Of a DNA stretch of 11,141 nt, positions 7,401-11,141 are shown in pieces (positions within the stretch are counted from its first letter, which is position 1; every line of letters begins with the position of its first letter). The stretch covers positions 1 through 11,141 of the forward strand of contig PHAM01000056.1 in assembly GCA_002841685.1 (NCBI GenBank), given 5' to 3'. Both the position numbers and the translations under genes were made by a program. The stretch comes from Elusimicrobia bacterium HGW-Elusimicrobia-2 (GTDB taxonomy: Bacteria > CG03). A model generated the notes under the pieces. That model did no database searches. It was not told where the DNA came from and saw only the letters and a list, made by a program, of their open reading frames with translations.

Positions 7401-10400
7401 CTGCTGGTCCATATCCTCAAATGATTCGCTGGAACCATCCGCGAAACTAATGTCAAACTGATAATCGTATGTCGCAGGAACCAGCGGAACGGTCACCGTC
7501 CAGCTTGAGCCGTGAAATTTCATTGACCTGTCGTATGTATTATTTGAACAATTAAATGTCACAGCTTTTATCTGAGTTGTGTCAATAACGACATCACCGT
7601 CACTTGTATTCTGTTCCTGAATATATTCCGTTAAGTCAGCGTAATCAAATGTGAACGTCACATTCGTGGGCGTATTTGCCGTGGGGTCGCTGTCCGTGGC
7701 GATATCTGTCCATACGCCGCCCGCCGCTTTGTACTGGAATTTCACACTGGCAAAATCGTCATTAACCGTGGTCGAAAGGTCCGCGCAGAGAACCGCCTGC
7801 TTGCGAATACGCCTGCCCGCAACAACAACCGTATTATTATTAGCCGGATCTATAACTGCCACAGGCGCAAGAGCGGCCGCCAGTTTCACCTGAACCCATC
7901 CCGCTGATAAGACAGAAGTCGGTGTGGTCGTGTTATGCAATACATCCCACGCTTTCACCCTTACGTCATAAGTGGTTTTCGAAAGGCCCGTCGTATCCCA
8001 GTTGGCTTCCCAAACCGTATTCGTTACTGTTTCCGCTGTTGTAAGAGGGAGCCATGTTGCGGAAGTAGATGCCTTATATTGGAAGAGCGCTCCAATCGCC
8101 TCGTCTTGAATTGTCGCCTGAAGTTTGTTGTTGGTCCACGAGTAAATCGTTGGAATTTCATCAACCCTCGGACTTGACGCATAGTTAAAATCTGTAACAG
8201 GGGCGCCGGCAAGATTCATTCCCACGCAGGTCTTTATATAAGAGTTGGCCTGAGCGGGATCAAATGAGTTCCCCGCTTTACCAATATCGTTACCTATAAC
8301 AACTCGCGGGCCTGAAGTATCCGTTATTGTAAGCGGTATAGCTTTTGATTTGTCAAAGTTAGCTCCGGCGGGACAGTAAGCTATATTGCCCGCTTTGTCC
8401 TTGACTAAGAAATAGTAGTAATAATTGCCTGCAGGGACATCTGCGCCAAAAGAATCCTGAAGGTTATACCTGCCTGCAACCGCAATATCGGCTGTCAGGT
8501 TTCCGCTACTCGCAGGAGCTCCGTTTGCGTCAATATAATAAACTTTGACTGCATCACCGTCGCCGGATATGCCATTCGTATCAGTGGCGTCAATTGCCAG
8601 AATAAAAGAAGAACCTGTGTCAGCCGCGGCGGGGGCCGTCACCGTTGACACGGAAGGAATCGTTGTATCATAAATAAAAGACCTTGCGAGCGTCGCTTTA
8701 TTGCCCGCGCCGTCAACGGCGGCTACCGTTACCGAATAAGTGCCGTCATCATCGCCGTTCGTCGCAAGCGGCACCGGAATCTGGCAGTCAAACCTGTCAT
8801 AGGTTCCATAATTTCCCATCGCTATTACCCCCGTCGGATTTGATTTCGCATAAGGGAAATCGTTTGCGCCGAAAATCCATGTCCCCGCGACTCCGGAAAT
8901 CGTAACCGTTGAAGCATTTCTGTCAACACCAGAGTTGAATACTCCTGCGTAATTCTCATAAGGATCATCTATTGATATTCTGATTTCCTGGCTTGCTCCG
9001 GTTACCGCTCCATTTGTTAAGGTAGCATTATTTATAACAGCTCCGTTGACAGGCCATAGCTTATTACTGGAAACCGCCGGTTCACTGGCATCAAGCCAAT
9101 CCGTCCCCGCATCCCTCTCAAACTCGTTACTTTCGCCGTCATTGTCCGTATCCGTGATTGTAGGCGAAGTCTTATCCACATTGAATGCGCAAGTGGCTGC
9201 CGGGGTCATTACGTTACCCAGTACATCAGCCGCCTCAATTTTAACCGTATAGGCGCCGTCCGCCAGAGGGGTTGACGGTGTATATGTCACCGTGTAAGAA
9301 CCCGTCACTGCCGAATAAACGCTTGTATGCGTCACAGGCGTGTAAGCGCTCGCGCCCTGCTTGATTTTCATATTTATTTTTGAACTGTCAACACCTGAAA
9401 GGCCGGAGTCGCCCACAGTGGCCGATATAGCCGGCAAGCCATGCCTTAAAGTCGAACCCGCCGTGGGAGATGTAAACACCGCCGTTTCCGGCACCTGCGC
9501 GTCATAAATAAAACTTCTGGCCGCGGGATAATTCGCCGCCGCCCATGAACCCGGATGATCTGCCAAATCTGTCGCTATTATCGTCCAGTAATAAACTGTA
9601 CCATTCGCAAGAGCTCCAAGCGAAAAATCATCATTAAAAAATGTAGCGGTGTTAGCTTTTATATTGAGTGAAGTTGTGGATTTCCCAATAATCGCTATAT
9701 TCAAATCACCGCCAAAATTGGAAGAAGTGGCGAAAAACATCATATAGTCATTTAAATGCGCTTCGTCAGACGCTGTCCATGAAAAATCCGGCGATAGTGT
9801 GTTCACATAAGCGCTGTTGGCAGGCGCCGTCAGAGCAACAGCTACCGGCGTCTTGCTGTCAAGATAAACTTTGAATGATGTGTCTGTAGTGGAATAATTA
9901 CCCGCTCCGTCATGGACTCCTATGCTAACGATTAAAGGAGTTGTTCCATCTGTATTCATGTTTTTTGTGGTGTTCGTGGGGGTGTATGTTATTTTAAATT
10001 CAGGATAACCATTCGTAGATGCGGCAAAAGCTGTTGTCGCATCAGAAAGAGGTCCCTGCAATATCCCGTTTATGGAAAAGTCAAGACAATCAAGCAGACT
10101 AAAAACAGCGGCATCTCCAATAAGGGTATTATTGTCTTCGCCGTTCCCGTTTGCATCTTTGACTGTTATTGTAAATATCATAGAATCTCCGGATTTAAAA
10201 ACATTATCAACTGCCGCAATTCCTCCGGCATCACCCGCATATACAGTATTTGTCTGTCCGTTGGCAGCAATAGGGCTATAAGCCACTTGAATTGCAGGCG
10301 CAAACACATCAGCTGTTATAGTGTCACCGTTAAAAGCTGTTGTTTCATTATAAGTTGCACTCCCTGAGGTTATCTTCACATTGAATTTTGTCGCATCCGC

Positions 10401-10940
10401 AGCCCAGTTGGCAGAAAACTGGTCATCCGCTCCGCCCTGAAGACCGTTGCCCTCCAAACCTGCGCCTGTTTTCACAGCGACGTAAACGCTGTTGACCGTA
10501 TAAGACGATAAAGTAATCGGCGTACCAAAAACTATTTCCACCGTCTCATCTCCACCACCAGCCCATGCACTTGCCCCCACGCCCGCAATTTTATAGGTAG
10601 GTGTGCCGCCCGCATAAGAAATACATGCCGTTGATGTAAAAACCCTGAGGCTGGTTAAAAGGGCTGAGCCGAGATCCCCGTCAGCCGTGTCAAAATTATT
10701 TACGTTGGTAATCGTAAAGGTAATTGAAGACAGCTTATACGCATCCGTCGCGGCGCCGGCTACCGTTGTAATATCAACACGGAAAAGCGGAATCCAATCC
10801 GAATTAGCCTTGACCACATTTGGCAAATTGTACCCGTCTGTGGCGAGCTTCAGACCGACAAGGTCGGTGACCTGTACTGTAGCCGCAAACGAACCTACGG
10901 CAAAAAACAACAAACCTAAAACGATTTTTTTAAAAGACAT
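4485..10940 (-). CDS. Giant secreted multi-Ig-domain surface protein with FlgD/T9SS-like C-terminal module
   Basis: 2151 residues, uninterrupted; no catalytic motif recognised, so the likely role is structural or adhesive at the cell surface (inference). MSFKKIVLGLLFFAVGSFA is a Sec signal peptide, probably cut after residue 19. About 20-215 is a beta-rich N-terminal module (strand-like LSSITFTITNVNNFD near 70-84). About 216-1680 is a run of divergent Ig/FN3-like modules. Their junctions repeat a V-x-D-x(3)-P pattern: VYLDSKTP 358-365, SFIYDAQVP 476-484, FNVDKTSP 586-593, SFIYDTTIP 754-762, VVDNSAP 1230-1236, VILDATNP 1336-1343, AVDSSKP 1564-1570. Several modules end in a DxAGN-type turn (AAVDGAGN, VKDKAGN, AVDEAGN). 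Acidic DxDxDG loops occur at 597-608 and 1979-1991. About 1838-1922 is a distinct module ending NHFSKYCLAV; 1924-2050 is another Ig-like module; 2056-2151 is the FlgD-like end. There are 14 scattered cysteines. ATG 10940 is preceded by AAGGGGG. It probably heads an operon with the PorV-like gene. Confidence 0.85.
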   Translation of the reverse strand: MSFKKIVLGLLFFAVGSFAATVQVTDLVGLKLATDGYNLPNVVKANSDWIPLFRVDITTVAGAATDAYKLSSITFTITNVNNFDTADGDLGSALLTSLRVFTSTACISYAGGTPTYKIAGVGASAWAGGGDETVEIVFGTPITLSSYTVNSVYVAVKTGAGLEGNGLQGGADDQFSANWAADATKFNVKITSGSATYNETTAFNGDTITADVFAPAIQVAYSPIAANGQTNTVYAGDAGGIAAVDNVFKSGDSMIFTITVKDANGNGEDNNTLIGDAAVFSLLDCLDFSINGILQGPLSDATTAFAASTNGYPEFKITYTPTNTTKNMNTDGTTPLIVSIGVHDGAGNYSTTDTSFKVYLDSKTPVAVALTAPANSAYVNTLSPDFSWTASDEAHLNDYMMFFATSSNFGGDLNIAIIGKSTTSLNIKANTATFFNDDFSLGALANGTVYYWTIIATDLADHPGSWAAANYPAARSFIYDAQVPETAVFTSPTAGSTLRHGLPAISATVGDSGLSGVDSSKINMKIKQGASAYTPVTHTSVYSAVTGSYTVTYTPSTPLADGAYTVKIEAADVLGNVMTPAATCAFNVDKTSPTITDTDNDGESNEFERDAGTDWLDASEPAVSSNKLWPVNGAVINNATLTNGAVTGASQEIRISIDDPYENYAGVFNSGVDRNASTVTISGVAGTWIFGANDFPYAKSNPTGVIAMGNYGTYDRFDCQIPVPLATNGDDDGTYSVTVAAVDGAGNKATLARSFIYDTTIPSVSTVTAPAAADTGSSFILAIDATDTNGISGDGDAVKVYYIDANGAPASSGNLTADIAVAGRYNLQDSFGADVPAGNYYYYFLVKDKAGNIAYCPAGANFDKSKAIPLTITDTSGPRVVIGNDIGKAGNSFDPAQANSYIKTCVGMNLAGAPVTDFNYASSPRVDEIPTIYSWTNNKLQATIQDEAIGALFQYKASTSATWLPLTTAETVTNTVWEANWDTTGLSKTTYDVRVKAWDVLHNTTTPTSVLSAGWVQVKLAAALAPVAVIDPANNNTVVVAGRRIRKQAVLCADLSTTVNDDFASVKFQYKAAGGVWTDIATDSDPTANTPTNVTFTFDYADLTEYIQEQNTSDGDVVIDTTQIKAVTFNCSNNTYDRSMKFHGSSWTVTVPLVPATYDYQFDISFADGSSESFEDMDQQDDGGVDSRIVIAPFTAVWNVTGLSGSYEVRAVAKDSRGISDSAPAAFALVVDNSAPTSVSITVPADGDRLETGVAKALYAQVTDTADMDNGYVYFMYSLDGGYIWTRIANEDPTEDEWTQPWTPSVNYANDINNCLLKAVAVDEAGNIAESASINVILDATNPEILDYTVNASSASQIDLSMGTVYNWSVTTLDSDIEKLTFTTGGAIASDKYSWSPSNELYSHTGSGTLADPYKFSGTMMVNISVSEDNQQEQLTATLMDKSGRTDAVAKKINFKDVTPNPASVRDVDGLQVRSGDIVTTSNKFIRVGCSLPIDDDGVLYYQYRIAVTGTWDTWSTNTAPDDSVGAVFPPNGITLIDGNYELRILCIDDDGNADPSPATVTIAVDSSKPAIKPASIISCTTGGWLTAVEYDELVSQVQFEYRLQGASNWEYLGVDGAADSTFGFAGNTWTRTLSTLLDAGTYEVRAISQYPAGPGEADSDITPVATVVIKRDAANNRLVALNPENRISLAVSGAAFSQSYAGVEQTMTGSLIIASSQTLTEVNARLLMAGGGTHIDRYLNVSSSSGVWTASMDLSELFGGGNGMIVINATDISGNILSASQSFAVVAAGTNPGGITVGRVTLAAGPFGAALENTSALAVMPASMPTLPAAQTSLITPVGEPWEFLLSEPEAFKVRNTCTINMSYTDAEVSGMDETKLGVAYWDESKGIWSADGIMGVTRNTVGNTVTFTTNHFSKYCLAVINTAPAVTFVSPASGGMAGKSPIIEADILDGFSAIREVKVILDGVDRTASFDDEAYRDGIDNDGNGLVDENIVNANADVETALNTSGATSAKYKVRPGLQLFDGAHTLAITATNEQGISTTQAISFTVGGAVGITSAYIAPNPYNPTSGYDAQIKVNMTSDANITLKVYDFGGKLVYTSKTNSLSNGNDVFWNGRTNGNKLLANGVYLIRIEADTSQGTDSKVIKAALLR
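4488..4775 (-). other. FlgD Ig-like / type-IX-type C-terminal sorting-like module of the giant protein
   Basis: Residues 2056-2151. The module opens with SAYIAPNPYNPTSG (the usual PNPFNP-type start of such ends), continues through LKVYDFGGKLVYT and the FWNGRTNGNKLLANGVYLIR stretch (compare W-x-G-x(2)-x-G-x(3)-A-x-G-x-Y in FlgD/T9SS tails), and ends on the basic-ending strand KVIKAALLR. In Bacteroidota comparable C-terminal domains direct export through the type IX system and are then removed. In other phyla similar FlgD-like ends occur where the secretion route is unproven, so function here is inferred. Confidence 0.7.
4968..5006 (-). other. Acidic DxDxDG-like loop, candidate calcium site
   Basis: Residues 1979-1991 of the giant protein, DGIDNDGNGLVDE. 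Spacing of D1979, D1982, D1984, N1986 and D1990/E1991 resembles the calcium loops found in secreted repeat proteins (the DGIDNDxDGxxDE type). It interrupts the Ig-like module just before the C-terminal domain. Metal binding is inferred from motif only. Confidence 0.5.
9117..9152 (-). other. Thrombospondin type-3-like acidic loop, candidate calcium site
   Basis: Residues 597-608 of the giant protein, DTDNDGESNEFE, with D597, D599, D601, G602 and E606 in the DxDxDGxSxxxE arrangement typical of type-3 repeats. It follows directly after a module junction (VDKTSP) and probably rigidifies the linker to the next module when calcium is bound. Only a single copy is present here, whereas such repeats commonly come in series. 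Confidence 0.5.
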
Positions 10941-10945
10941 TAAAG

Positions 10946-10952
10946 CCCCCTT
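10946..10952 (-). promoter_or_regulatory. Ribosome binding site of the giant surface protein gene
   Basis: AAGGGGG on the minus strand, 5 bases before ATG 10940; one mismatch to AAGGAGG. Together with the signal peptide starting at residue 1, it supports this start. Confidence 0.6.
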
Positions 10953-11023
10953 TCTGTTAATTCGTGATATTCCGGCAGTTTTTTTTGTTGCGCTAATTTT
11001 GTGATAAATCCGCTCACCGCCGG

Positions 11024-11051
11024 CTTATATTCCGTGACAAACCTAACCCAA
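11024..11051 (-). promoter_or_regulatory. Possible promoter of the giant protein / PorV-like operon
   Basis: On the minus strand, TATAAG at 11024-11029 (5 of 6 to the -10 consensus) is preceded by a 16-base spacer and TTGGGT at 11046-11051 (only the TTG of the -35 matches). Transcription would start near 11017, leaving a leader of about 77 bases with no convincing hairpin. An 8-base word, CGGAATAT, occurs twice (11027-11034, overlapping the -10, and 10967-10974). The rest of 10941-11141 has no supported gene. Confidence 0.35.
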
Positions 11052-11058
11052 GTTCGCC

Positions 11059-11082
11059 AAAACAGCGAAAAAAACAGCGAAA
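11059..11082. repeat. Perfect 12-bp tandem duplication upstream of the giant gene
   Basis: Two adjacent identical copies of AAAACAGCGAAA (11059-11070 and 11071-11082), just upstream of the proposed -35. It could be a regulator binding site, an A-tract upstream element, or simple slippage in A-rich DNA. Confidence 0.6.
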
Positions 11083-11141
11083 ATAAGCGGATTTTGGGGG
11101 TCGCGCAAACAGGCGCTCGTCGGGGAGAGACTGAAAATATG

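Noticed and set aside
4485-10940. Giant gene as a recently expanded tandem-repeat gene
   Set aside because: Ig-like modules share only short junction motifs; I saw no long near-identical DNA repeats that would show recent duplication.
11121-11141. Possible divergent plus-strand gene starting at the ATG on the last three bases (11139-11141), with GGGGAG upstream
   Set aside because: Only the start codon is visible and the spacing to the purine-rich stretch is long (about 11 bases); no coding sequence can be examined.

Overview
The window carries five genes, all on the minus strand, so transcription runs from the right edge to the left. They form two blocks. The right block (about 3223-10940) encodes cell-surface proteins: a giant 2151-residue secreted protein made of Ig-like modules, followed by a PorV/PorQ-type outer-membrane barrel protein with a coiled-coil and TPR tail. 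The left block (1-3127) encodes amino-acid enzymes in the order homoserine kinase (thrB), aspartate kinase, citramalate synthase (cimA, cut by the left edge). No tRNA, rRNA, CRISPR array, transposase or phage gene was found.

Organism: two Sec signal peptides, a predicted outer-membrane barrel and a secreted protein with a FlgD/T9SS-like C-terminal module point to a diderm (Gram-negative) bacterium. PorV/PorQ-like proteins next to long Ig-repeat proteins with this kind of C-terminus are known from Bacteroidota/FCB relatives and from several uncultured phyla (Elusimicrobiota- or Omnitrophota-like lineages). This is inference from gene content, and the window cannot settle the phylum. G+C looks mixed, with the enzyme genes apparently richer than the 5' part of the giant gene (spot-checked on two lines only, not calculated).

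Right block: 10941-11141 is non-coding and holds a plausible promoter, a Shine-Dalgarno site and a perfect 12-bp tandem duplication. The giant gene ends in an ATGA overlap with the upstream-extended frame of the barrel gene, but the barrel protein most likely starts 63 bases further in, at a strong ribosome binding site in front of a clear signal peptide. In Bacteroidota, PorV is the outer-membrane partner that receives C-terminal-domain cargo of the type IX secretion system, so this pair may be a cargo and its export or anchoring partner.

Left block: a 95-base gap (3128-3222) separates the blocks and holds a good sigma70-type promoter so close to the thrB start codon that the transcript would be leaderless. 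thrB, the aspartate kinase gene and cimA are joined by two 4-base ATGA overlaps and are probably one translationally coupled operon. Aspartate kinase opens the aspartate-family pathway, homoserine kinase commits homoserine to threonine, and citramalate synthase makes the isoleucine precursor 2-oxobutyrate from pyruvate and acetyl-CoA without using threonine. The set therefore links threonine supply with a threonine-independent isoleucine route.
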